NCBI RefSeq assembly: GCF_001949145.1
Contig: NW_019091424.1
Span: forward strand, 192,883-256,882
Origin: Acanthaster planci
Taxonomy: Eukaryota; Echinodermata; Asteroidea; Valvatida; Acanthasteridae
DNA: 64,000 nt
Reading direction: 5' to 3'
Position numbers and translations under genes: made by a program. The notes below the pieces were generated by a model. The model made no database searches. It worked only from the letters and a program-made list of their open reading frames with translations, and was not told the DNA's origin. Positions 1 to 9,649 of the stretch are shown here, piece by piece; position 1 is the stretch's first letter; each line of letters starts with the position of its first letter.

Positions 1-45
1 TTGAAAAACCTCTTCACTAACGAACCTGTTGAAATACAGACTCAC

Positions 46-393
46 CCGTTGATTGAATGCATGAAGCCCACAAGGAAAAGCCGCTGTAAGTCACACTTCC
101 GTCTGACGTGAATTTCAGCCACATTTGATCTCCAGAAGAGATCAGATCAGGTGCTTGTTTAAATCCGTGCCAAACGAAAAACTCGCCGCTGGCAATATCG
201 CCACCATCACCAGCCCGGAAATAATCGAAATATCGCTCGGTTCTATAACTGGAGAAGGTGACAAGAACCTTCTGGCCCTCTTCACACTTGATGATCCAAG
301 TCATGTTGACGTTGTTGGGATAGTTGCTTGGATAAAAAGGTGAGGTTATCTGAACACTGTTGCTTCCATTGACGATATAGAAGATGCTTTCTG
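46..393 (-). CDS. CUB module exon A
   Basis: The exon has 348 nt between an acceptor (ttcttcag) and a GTGAGT donor. The peptide shows the CUB signature [28 protein letters not shown] and [12 protein letters not shown]. Canonical CUB cysteines are absent; the only two are in KCEEG and near the end (WASC). It is the last exon of the gene visible in the window. Confidence 0.85.
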
Positions 394-3300
394 CTGAAGA
401 AGAAAGTTTTTAGAAGACTTATTGATTAGGTGAGTGCACGAAATGCATCAAAATACATTCTTAAGACATGCTCAAATCGACCATCATCCATCATTATCCG
501 TTCAACAGCTCGGTGCAACAGCGTATTTAATTACACCTACATGTATGTCAGATTCATGTTGAGCCAAGTCAAGCTTTACCATACATTTCACTTAATTAAA
601 AAGTTTACTACTTTTCAGCTTGATGGAAATCCATATTTAGGACTAAAAGCACTTCTTTCCTCTCAGTTGAATTTGATATCCAGAGTAAAACAAGTGTCTC
701 AATCCATCTGAGAGTTTGTTTTTTAACAGTTAGTATTTTCTCTGTGTTTTCGTTGTCCTGTAATATGCATGTCTAGGAAAAGACACAAAATTCTTAATTC
801 TTTTTTAAGGTCAAGATGTAATCATTACACTGAAAATCTGGAGAGTAAAACTGTTGAAAAAATACCGTAAATGGAGATAAATATTGAGATTGGAAAACCA
901 ACCTGGGCTGGTGAAATTCTGTGGCAGGCTGGTGAAATTCTGTGGCAGGCTGGTGAAATTCTGTTGCAGGCTGGTGAAATTCTGTGGCGCTTCGGTTGTC
1001 CCATAATCTTGAAGAGTTAAGAGTAGGCCAAACAGTTTAATATCACTGTTTCATTTATCAAGTGATCAAAACACAAAGGACAACTACAACGAAAAAGACG
1101 TCTGAAAAGCAACACACTTCAGAAAACTGAAAGGGGACAACGGAAAGTTTGGGGGTTTGGGGAAATTTGCATTCATGTTTCAGGTATTGCTCCTTCAATT
1201 ATAGCCAAGCGAGGAAATCAATCACGAATTGTCAATAATTCAACAGGTGAGCTGGTGGAGTTATGAAGACACGACTTGCACTAATGAGCCAATAATTGAT
1301 GATGCTTGGGGCTTCTGTGAATAAGCACTTTTTAGGAATTTTGGGGGATTTAGTATGGTGCTTTATTACCGCAGTAGAGTTCATCACTACCGTAGGGGCA
1401 ATCCCAATTCCCATTACACCTCCAGGAACTAGGGATGGACGTCCAGTCGTTACAGTAAAAATAGCTTGGAGTTGAGGTCTCGGGTTCTGTAACAAAATTA
1501 AAAATGCAGAGAGTTTCTCCTACCATGAGAAATGTTCAAACCTAACTAAACACTAAATCAGGTGGGTTGTGGGTCTTTGTGGTGTTTGGAGGGGCCACCA
1601 ATCTGTGAAAATAACGGAGGGGTGGCAAAAACGCGATTGTCTAGCTGATTTTACTCCGGGAAAGTGACGAGTTAAATTAAAAACGGTTTCTAATCTCTCA
1701 TGGAACATCAGTAGTCCTGCTTTCCTACTTTTAACCATCACAATGAATAAAATAAGTGATAGCTAATTCAATAACAAAATATCTTTAAAGATGCCCTGGG
1801 AAAGGAACATTGCAAAGAATATTCCAAAAGGTTTGTAAAGCTATGTTTTTTAACAAAACAAAAGAAAATTACAAACATGATTGTCAAGTTTTCAACGTCA
1901 TTACCAAGACTACTGCAATAGGCTTCATCACTTCCATTGATACAGTCTGTCTGATAATCACATCGCCAAGATCCATTGATGCATACAGAATGTCCACAAT
2001 CAAACTCATTCCCTCCACAAATCAGATTCTCTGAAATAAAAGACAGTTTAATTACATTAAACATGTAATGGTTTGGGTCATGTAAATCTCCTGTGTGTCT
2101 GAGTGTATAGACGGTTTTTGGGGTCAGATGTTGACCTATGTAGGTACTATATAGCCACATTTTGTGTATGCAATGGTAACTGTATACATGTTATCAACAC
2201 TGTAATAATCGGAAGCATTGGGCAAAATCAATTCAGAGTAGTTTGGGTGTTAGCTTTGTGGAAACAAGAAAAGGATGAAACCAAGAAGTTGTATAATTCA
2301 GGTTATATTGAAAAACTTCCTTGCTCATCAACCCGTTGAATTTAAGACTCACCAGTTGATGGAATGCAGAAAGCCCACAACAAAAACCCGCTGTAAGTCA
2401 CACTTCCGTCTGACGTCAACCTCAGCCACATTTCATTTGCCGAGGAGATCAGATCAGGTGCTTTTCTACCTCCGTGCCAAACGAAAAACTCGCCGATGTC
2501 AGTGTTTTCACCGTCACCAGCCCGGAAATAATCATAGTACGCTCAGTTTTAAAGCTGGAGAAGGTGACACGAACCCTACAATCCTCTTCACACTGGATGA
2601 TCCAAGTCATGTTGACGTTGTTGGGATAGTTGCTTGGATAAAAAGGTGAGGTTATCAGGACACTGTTGTTTTTATTGACGATATAGACGATGCTTTCCAC
2701 TGTGGGAGAGAATTTTCAGGACATTGGACAGTCAGCTTTTTCTGTGGAAAATGTATTTTCTTAATGTGGTGAAATCCATTGTCACTCGAGCACCCTCCAT
2801 GTAAGTACATGGTGTAACAATTTAATTAGTTACAAATTACACCTGTGACAGATTAATGTTAACCCATGTCAAACTCAATTAACCTCAGATTATTTAGAAT
2901 ATTAACCATATCCAGTCTAATTTAAATGTGCGTTTGGATCCGGATGCATTTTCCCTTTTCAGTTTTTTTGAGATCAAGTGTTATGAGAGGGGCCTGAGCC
3001 ATATCAATGTTTGCTTGGACTTTTTTTCTGTGTGCTTTTCATTATGGAATATTCATATTTCTGAAAAGACACAATAGCTAGAGATAGTTTTGATTGATAA
3101 ATCCTTTTGAAGTTTCGATATAAACTCAATACCCTGACATTTTTTGGCAATCTGTTGAAAACGTTTTCTACACTGAGATGTATTTGGATTGAAAGAATAT
3201 TGAAGTCGCAAGTTACCTGGGTTGGTGAAATTCTGTGGTGCTTCGGTTGTCCAATAATCTATTCAAGGCAAAATACGTGAGTAACGGAATCAATTAATAT

Positions 3301-6300
3301 TTTCAACGACAATTTCATTCACGAATGGGTCTGATCATAAGGTCGAGTTGATTTTGTCGAATTTACATGGTTCTATTTGAAGTTTGCCTTAAATGCTGTT
3401 GATAGTCGCTTGTTTCTCGGAAGATGTTCCGAATGTTCCAAACTAGTTTTTCTCTTGAGCTTAATACTGGAGTGGAAACCTAAAAGTAAACTGTAATCCG
3501 TATCATTTGAGCTGTGGACTCTTGAGGATCTTCCGTGGTTAACCAATCTGTCCAGGAAAATTCAGAAAGCACTTTTATTACTTTTCAATAAGATTTACCA
3601 ATAGCACATTATGTAAGTTTAACAAGCTCAAACAGAGAGAATGATGAAGTTTACCAGAAAAATCATGCCTCGAAATTCAACAACGGCCTAGATACCCATT
3701 TCCACCGTTTAAAAAGAGATTAAAGCAAAAGAATAGAATGATTAATATTTTTCAAGATTGTAGAAACGAACCTTGGTTGGTGGACTGCTGCGGTGTATCG
3801 GTTGTTTGAGAATCTGTTAAAGCAACAGAGAGTTTCCACTACGATCAGTGAGATTATATTATTAATCGGCAGATTAAACAAATCCTGGATATTTCAGAAT
3901 ATGAATTCCAGTCAAATACTTCTACTGGATACAGAAATGTCCAAGAAATCGATAGTCTAAATCGTTATTACAGGCACAAGCAAAAGAGAATACTTCTTCC
4001 GGTCATAATTGTCACTTTGTTTGGGCTGCAATAGATATCACCAGCAATTCAAGGAACACAGTGTCTTAAATTAACAGATGATATGTGGTTATGAACACCA
4101 ATTTTAGAACCACTGCTTTTACCAATGGCACAATTGATGGTTATTCAGTATATTTGCAAATGAATGAGTTACAATAATAGCAGGAACCTTGTGCAACTGT
4201 CAATAGAGATATGGAAATAGCTTGTTAGGATAAAGAAGTTAGGAAATGTCTACAAAGGCGCTTGTTTTATTACCGCAGTAGAGTTCATCGCTCCAGTCAT
4301 AGCAGTCCCAATATCCATTACACCACCAGGAACTAGGAATGGCCATCCCATCGTAACAGTAAGTCACATTTGGACTGTACGGCGTAGGTTCTGTAACAAA
4401 ATTAGAGAACGTCACATATTACTTGTGGCTTTTCGCGCTGAAGAGATTTCAATCATAGCAGAAGTCACTGTGGAAATGCTCATTCCAACTTACTTCTGTA
4501 GTGCACTGTAGTAATCTTCAGATGGTTGAGAAAATTGACATTGTCAAGATTAATGTAAATCCACGTTTTGGTCCAGATGCATTTTGCATTTTCAGTTATT
4601 TTTCAAATAATTGTAAAACACGTGTCTTCAGCCATAAATGTTTAAGTTTGCGTGGTACAATTTCTTTTTTTCCCGTGTACTTTACATCATCATATTTATG
4701 TCTAAGAAAAGACACAGTCCCTAGAAGTATTTTCAATTGATAAGTCATCTGAAGTTTTAACATAAATCCATTACCCTTTAAGTAATGAAAACAAATTGTT
4801 AATGAGATATGGACTGAAAGACTATTAAAGTTGGAAAACTAACCTGGGCTGGTGAAATTCTGTGGCGCTTCGGTTGTCCAATTATCTGATAAAGCCAACA
4901 AAAGTTAGTAACAAAATCAATTCATATTTTCGACAACAATTTCATTTAGAATGGGTCTTTGCTACTCCATTGATCTCCATCACTTGAAACGACAAACAGG
5001 AATGAACAATAGATGGGCTACTGTAATAAAGCACGCTTCACAAAATATTTCGAATCAATCATCGTATCCCATTACCGCAGTAGAGTTCATCACTTCCGTC
5101 AGGGCAGTCCCAATATCCATTACACCACCAGGAAGTAGGAATAGATGTTCCATTGTAACAGTAGGTAACGTTTGGACTATACGTGGCAGGTTCTGTAACA
5201 ATAGGAGAACATTATATTTTGATTTTTAAATCTAAACTGGCTTTTGGGGTTCAAGGGATTTCAATCATAAAGGAAGTCACTGTTATTCCTGAAAATGTGT
5301 ATTTGAACCTACTTCTGCAGTGGATCGTAGTTAGCTTGAGATGATTGAGAAAATTAATATTGTCCTGTAATATGAAGAACACATAAGATATGAAAATGTC
5401 AAGGTATCAACGTTATTACCAAAACTGCTGCAGTTGACTTCATCACTTCCATTGATACAGTCTGTCTGATAATCACACCGCCAAGAACCATTGATGCATA
5501 CAGAATGTCCACAGTCAAACTCATTTCCTCCACAAGGCGGATTGTCTGAAATAAAAAACAGTTTAATTATATACTTTATCGACACTGTGATAAGCTGAAA
5601 GGATGGGCAATACCAATACGCCATAGTGTTGGTGTTTGCTTTGTAGAAACAAGAAAAGGATGAAATCAAGAAGTTATTTAATTCAGGTTATACTGAAAAA
5701 CCTCTTCACTAACGAACCTCTTGAAATATAGACTCACCCGTTGATGGAATGCATGAAGCCCACAACGAAAACCCGCTGTAAGTCACACTTCCGTCTGACG
5801 TGAATCTCAGCCACATTTGATCTCCAGAGGAGATCAGATTAGGTGCTTCTTTTCCTCCGTGCCAAACGAAAAACTCGCCGCTGGCAATATTGCCACCATC
5901 ACCAGCCCGGAAATAATCATAGTTTCGCTCAGTTTTAAAGCTGGAGAAGGTGACACGAACCCTCTGTCCCTCTTCACACTGGATGATCCAAGCCCTGACG
6001 ACGTTGTTGGGATAGTTGCTTGGATAGGAAGGTGAAGTTATCTCAACACTGTCGTTTCCATTGACGATATAGAAGATGCTTTCCGCTGAAGAAGAAAGTT
6101 TTCAGAAGACTTAATAATTAGGTGAGTGCACGAAATGCATCAAAATACATTCTTATGACATGCTCAAATCGACCGTCATCCATCATTATCCGTTCAACAG
6201 CTCGGTGCAACAGCGTATTTAATTACACCTACATGTATGTCAGATTCATGTTGAGCCACGTCAAGCTTTACAATACATTTAACTTAATTAAAAGGTTTAC

Positions 6301-8834
6301 TACTTTCCAGCCTGATGGAAATCCATATTTAGGACTAAAAGCACCTGAATTTGATATCCAGAGTAAAACAAGTGTCTCAACCCATCTGAGGGTTTGGGGT
6401 TCAAGGGATTTCAATCATAAAGGAAGTCACTGTCATCCCTGAAAATGTGTATTTGAACCTGCCTCTGAAGTGGATCGTAGCTCGCTTAAGATGATTGTGA
6501 AAATTAATATTGTCCTGTAATATGAAGAACACATAAGATATGAAAATGTCAATGTATCAACGTTATTACCATGACTGCTGCAATTGACTTCATCGCTTCC
6601 ATTAATACAGTCTGTCTGAGAATCACACCGCCAAGAACCATCGATGCATACAGAATGTCCACAATCAAACTCATTCCCTCCACAAATCAGATTCTCTGAA
6701 ATAAAAGACAGTTGAATTATATTAGACATGTAATGGTTTGAGTCAAGTAGAATCTCCTTTGTGTCTGAGTGTACAGACAGTTTGGGGTCAGATGTTGACC
6801 TGTATAGGTACTATACAGCCATATTTTGTGTATGCAATTGTAACTGTATACATGTTATCAACACTGTAATAATCGGAAGCATTGGGCAAAATCAATACAG
6901 AGTAGTTTGGGTGTTAGCTTTGTGGAAACAAAGAAAAGGATGAAACCAAGAAGTTGTATAATTCAGGTTATATTGAAAAACTTCCTTGCTCATCAACCCG
7001 TTGAATTTAAGACTCACCAGGTGATTGAATGCAGAAAGCCCACAACGAAAACCCGCTGTAAGTCACACTTCCGTCTGACGTGAATCTCAGCCACATTTCA
7101 TTTCCAGAAGAGATCAGATCAGGTGCTTGTTTAAATCCGTGCCAAACGAAAAACTGGCCGCTGGCAATATCGCCACCATCACCAGCCCGGAAATAATCAT
7201 AGTTTCGCTCAGTTTTAAAGCTGGAGAAGGTGACACGAACCCTCTGTCCCTCTTCACACTGGATGATCCAAGCCCTGACGACGTTGTTGGGATAGTTGCT
7301 TGGATAGGAAGGTGAAGTTATCTCAACACTGTCGTTTCCATTGATGATGTGGACGATGTTTTCTGCAGTAAGAGAGATTTCTTAAGGTTGGACAGTCGGT
7401 TGAATGCGTACAATGTACCAAATTCCCTCAATGTTTTTCAATCGATTGCCATCAGTCGACCCGTATTCATGCAACACAGTACCACAGTTTAACATGATCG
7501 AAACTAATAGTACAGATTAATTTGAACTCATCACTTGAAACTGAATTGATCTCAGATGAGGGAGGCCAAATTTCGCCATCTCTAGTAGTAACAGTATGAC
7601 TCTTGAGTCTGTTGTAAATTGTATCTACATCTATCTCTCACCTTTGAATCAATTTGGTAGAGGCATAAAACAATGGTGATTAGATCGAACGATTGAAGAT
7701 CGACTTTTTTTTTTGCATTTTTGACGGGGGTAAATCCTGTTTTAGGAGAGCAAACACAATCCCGAGCAATCCTTGACTTTTATTTTATTCCATTTTGTTC
7801 CTAGTCAGATAAATAACTCTGAAATTCTTCCAAATGTTTCAAAATGCATTTACTTTTCAGGTTGAATTATATTTGTATTAAGTCTCCAAGGAAAATCACA
7901 ATTCTGAAACCGACCTGGATTGGTGAACTCCTGTGGCGTTTGGGTTGCCCACCAACCTGTTATAGAAGTTTCAAGACGTTTCCAGAATTTAATCAAACTA
8001 GCATCTAATTCTACGATACTCTTTACTGGAGTAATTCGAAGAAGGCAAAATAGACGTTAATGTTATGAAAAACAGCGAGAAGATTGAGAACCAAACCAAA
8101 TGTTTTTAAATTTAACCAAATTAATCGTGCTTTATTACCGCATAGTAGCTTCCATCGTTGCATTTTCAATATCCGTCACCACCAGGAATTAGGAACGTAC
8201 GTGCAATCACCACAGATGAAATTGTTCCCATCATAAGTAAGGGTTTCCATGACAAATGCCGTCAACGTAAAATTTGACTCCTTTCACTGGTAGTTTATAG
8301 GCTCTTCCATTATGCTTATGGGGTTAATGTTTAAAACAAATCCAAGGGGGTAATTTGGTCTCTTTTGAAGTAATCATTTAAGATAAGATAAGGTAGTGTA
8401 ACAGTCTCTTTAATTTTCCGAGAGCCAATGATTCTGTTCCACATGAGAGTTTCAGACGATAAATATTAAGATATTTCGGAACCCTTTTAATATCTTTTAG
8501 ATCGATTAGAAGTCTACATTTACTCATAGATTGTAACCTGTAATCAAATGTTAAGCTAACCTGAGGTTGTGGACTCTTGTGGCGTTTCGATGGTCGACCA
8601 ATCTGTCCAAATGGGTCAAAAATGATAATGTTTCTTTTCATTCAAATTTAAGGATACCATGTATTCAAGAAAAAAAGGTCAAAAAGAGAAGGGTATGAAG
8701 TTTGACTAAAAATGCCCCCAATACCCCATGAATCCATTGGAAGAGCACGTGTCGTTTAAATGTTTAAATTTCAAAACTTTTGAACTTCCAACCTTGGCTG
8801 GTGACTTCCTGAGGTGTTTCGGTCGTCCACCAAC
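46..8834 (-). CDS. CUB/LDLa modular extracellular protein, partial gene (3' end outside window, 5' end not found)
   Basis: Seventeen usable exons were read on the minus strand. In transcript order they are linkers 8834-8793, 8602-8561 and 7956-7915; CUB 7362-7018; LDLa 6695-6570; CUB 6085-5738; LDLa 5545-5420; short LDLa 5192-5076; linker 4885-4844; short LDLa 4390-4274; linkers 3813-3772 and 3258-3217; CUB 2699-2353; LDLa 2030-1905; short LDLa 1486-1370; expanded linker 1007-903; CUB 393-46. Nearly all exons are multiples of three and join in phase 1, the usual arrangement for shuffled extracellular modules. CUB and LDLa modules bind proteins or calcium in secreted or surface proteins, so an extracellular location is inferred. 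No signal peptide, membrane segment or stop codon was found. The CUB exon at 2353-2699 has lost one base and would break the frame if included. The architecture recalls LRP10/LRP12-type proteins, but orthology is not claimed. Confidence 0.75.
903..1007 (-). CDS. Expanded Thr/Pro linker exon with coding minisatellite
   Basis: This is a 105-nt exon where sister linkers have 42 nt. It contains four tandem 21-bp units (three extra) encoding N-F-T-S-L-P/Q-Q. Each unit contributes an N-F-T/S sequon, so the expansion adds potential N-glycosylation sites without breaking the frame. The splice sites are intact (cttcaag acceptor, GTTGGT donor). Confidence 0.75.
1370..1486 (-). CDS. Short four-Cys LDLa-like module exon
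   Basis: The exon has 117 nt, with a gttacag acceptor and GTAATA donor. The peptide runs ...[21 protein letters not shown]...GSDELYCGN. The LDLa core (IPSSW, C-N-G, D-C, S-D-E, C) is clear, but Cys1 and Cys3 of a normal LDLa repeat are missing. Confidence 0.8.
1560..1602 (-). pseudogene. Broken linker exon
   Basis: A recognisable linker ([12 protein letters not shown]) follows a good acceptor (ttttcacag). The donor GT expected after 42 nt is TG, and the frame then reaches a stop. It is probably a decayed copy. Confidence 0.6.
1905..2030 (-). CDS. LDL-receptor class A module exon B
   Basis: The exon has 126 nt. It holds six cysteines in LDLa spacing: [30 protein letters not shown]. The acidic residues near C-x-N-G-S-D-E are the calcium-binding end of the fold in known LDLa repeats. 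Acceptor tttatttcag and donor GTAATG are intact. Confidence 0.9.
2353..2699 (-). pseudogene. CUB module exon B with a one-base deletion
   Basis: The exon is 347 nt, against 348 or 345 nt in sister exons, with good splice sites. The frame reads normally through TFSSFKTER and then shifts. Sister exons read gcgaaactatg where this one reads gcgtactatg. After the shift the CUB pattern resumes in another frame. This is either a decayed exon, a skipped exon or a sequencing error. Confidence 0.75.
3217..3258 (-). CDS. Thr/Pro linker exon
   Basis: A 42-nt phase-1 exon encoding [13 protein letters not shown], with one N-F-T sequon. It is a member of the repeated linker family W-x-T-T-E-x-P-Q. Confidence 0.75.
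3506..3547 (-). pseudogene. Broken linker exon
   Basis: The acceptor (tggacag) and the peptide [11 protein letters not shown] are recognisable. The expected donor GT has become TG and no substitute donor follows directly, so inclusion in mRNA is unlikely. Confidence 0.6.
3772..3813 (-). CDS. Thr/Pro linker exon
   Basis: A 42-nt exon encoding [13 protein letters not shown], with acceptor tttaacag and donor GTTCG. It has diverged from the NFT-containing linkers. Confidence 0.7.
4274..4390 (-). CDS. Short four-Cys LDLa-like module exon
   Basis: A 117-nt exon encoding [28 protein letters not shown] and SDELYCGN. It has the same four-Cys pattern as the copies at 1370-1486 and 5076-5192. The normally acidic D-G before S-D-E is D-W here. 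Confidence 0.85.
4844..4885 (-). CDS. Thr/Pro linker exon
   Basis: A 42-nt exon encoding [13 protein letters not shown], with intact splice sites and one N-F-T sequon. Confidence 0.75.
5076..5192 (-). CDS. Short four-Cys LDLa-like module exon
   Basis: A 117-nt exon encoding [29 protein letters not shown] and [11 protein letters not shown]. It keeps the D-x-S-D-E acidic cluster. Cys1 and Cys3 are missing as in the sister copies. Confidence 0.85.
5420..5545 (-). CDS. LDL-receptor class A module exon C
   Basis: A 126-nt exon with six cysteines: [34 protein letters not shown]. It lies directly downstream of CUB exon C in the transcript. The flanking intron is nearly identical to that around 6400-6570. 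Confidence 0.9.
5738..6085 (-). CDS. CUB module exon C
   Basis: A 348-nt exon open throughout. Its motifs are [32 protein letters not shown] and [12 protein letters not shown]. Intron sequence upstream of it (6086-6397) is almost the same as 394-715, which marks a segmental duplication. Confidence 0.88.
6570..6695 (-). CDS. LDL-receptor class A module exon D
   Basis: A 126-nt six-Cys LDLa exon ([34 protein letters not shown]) with intact splice sites. It is close in sequence to the exon at 1905-2030, introns included. Confidence 0.9.
7018..7362 (-). CDS. CUB module exon D
   Basis: A 345-nt exon open throughout, with the same motifs as exon C and the same two non-canonical cysteines. Its acceptor is ttactgcag. 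It is the 5'-most intact CUB exon seen. Confidence 0.85.
7915..7956 (-). CDS. Thr/Pro linker exon
   Basis: A 42-nt exon encoding [13 protein letters not shown], with acceptor tataacag and donor GTCGG. Confidence 0.7.
8139..8246 (-). pseudogene. Decayed short LDLa-like exon
   Basis: It aligns to the 117-nt short LDLa exons (VPNSWW, final LLCGN) but is about 9 nt shorter. It has a TGA in frame right after the WW and has lost its acceptor AG. It is a pseudoexon. Confidence 0.7.
8561..8602 (-). CDS. Thr/Pro linker exon
   Basis: A 42-nt exon encoding [13 protein letters not shown], with acceptor tggacag and donor GTTAGC. Confidence 0.7.
8793..8834 (-). CDS. Thr/Pro linker exon
   Basis: A 42-nt exon encoding [13 protein letters not shown], with acceptor tgaacag and donor GTTGG. 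It is the 5'-most linker with both splice sites. Confidence 0.7.
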
Positions 8835-9523
8835 CTGTTCATAAATAGGTAAGGGATAATGTTTCATTAATTTAAGTTAGCGAGAGTGTAACTGAAATAA
8901 GAACCACCCAGGAAAATTTAATCCTTCGGGCGTACCCCCCCCCATCTCTGAGGGTTACGTTCATTGCAACTGCTGTAGAGAGCTTAATGAATGAAAAATT
9001 TGACCAGTCAACAAATTACTCAAAAAGGAGTTCCATCAATGGGATCGTTTACTTCTGGCAAATGGCGCTCTTCTGAGGCAAAAAACATCCACTGCGCCAT
9101 CTGATATTAAATACATGCCAATTTTCAATCGTTTTATATATCTGCTTTAAATTTCATTTCCGCTGCTTGAAGAAGCCATTAAAATCATGTAAATGCTCAA
9201 TGAAAGGGAAGTTATTGGAGTTTGTATGGAATAAACACAACTGCTATATAATTAGCGTAGGCCTATGATTTGGCCCACTACATTATGGAACGAAGTGGCA
9301 ACAGACTTACTGGAAACCAAATCTGAGCAATTAGACAAGCCATGAACTTATAGAGCGACAAATGGCCAAAGGCAGAGTTTGAGTAATTGTTACTACAACA
9401 AAAGCATATAGAATCAGTAGGGGGGATTTTTGGATCGAACTCTCTCCCTGGTTGGCACTAACCAAATAATAACTATTAGAAGGTTTGACAATCGAACCTA
9501 TTCTAAAAAGGGAAAGAAAAGAA

Positions 9524-9646
9524 CTGGCTGAATGAAATTTGCTGAAGTTCTGTTGTCAATGTCGTTTTCCGTATCCATAACAAACTGACATTGGGACTAA
9601 GAACGGTTGGCAGGCTTTTTATATCAACTGACAATGGCGGGTTCTG
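9524..9646 (-). pseudogene. Remnants of a linker and a short LDLa-like exon
   Basis: The stretch 9524-9564 resembles a linker exon and 9563-9646 a short LDLa exon; the [11 protein letters not shown] region is still traceable at DNA level. The copies are full of changes and have no sensible reading frame. They mark the far end of the duplicated exon array. Confidence 0.45.
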
Positions 9647-9649
9647 TTA

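Noticed and set aside
2275-2649. 124-codon plus-strand frame
   Set aside because: Antisense to CUB exon B. Similar antisense frames appear over the other CUB copies simply because the copies are similar.
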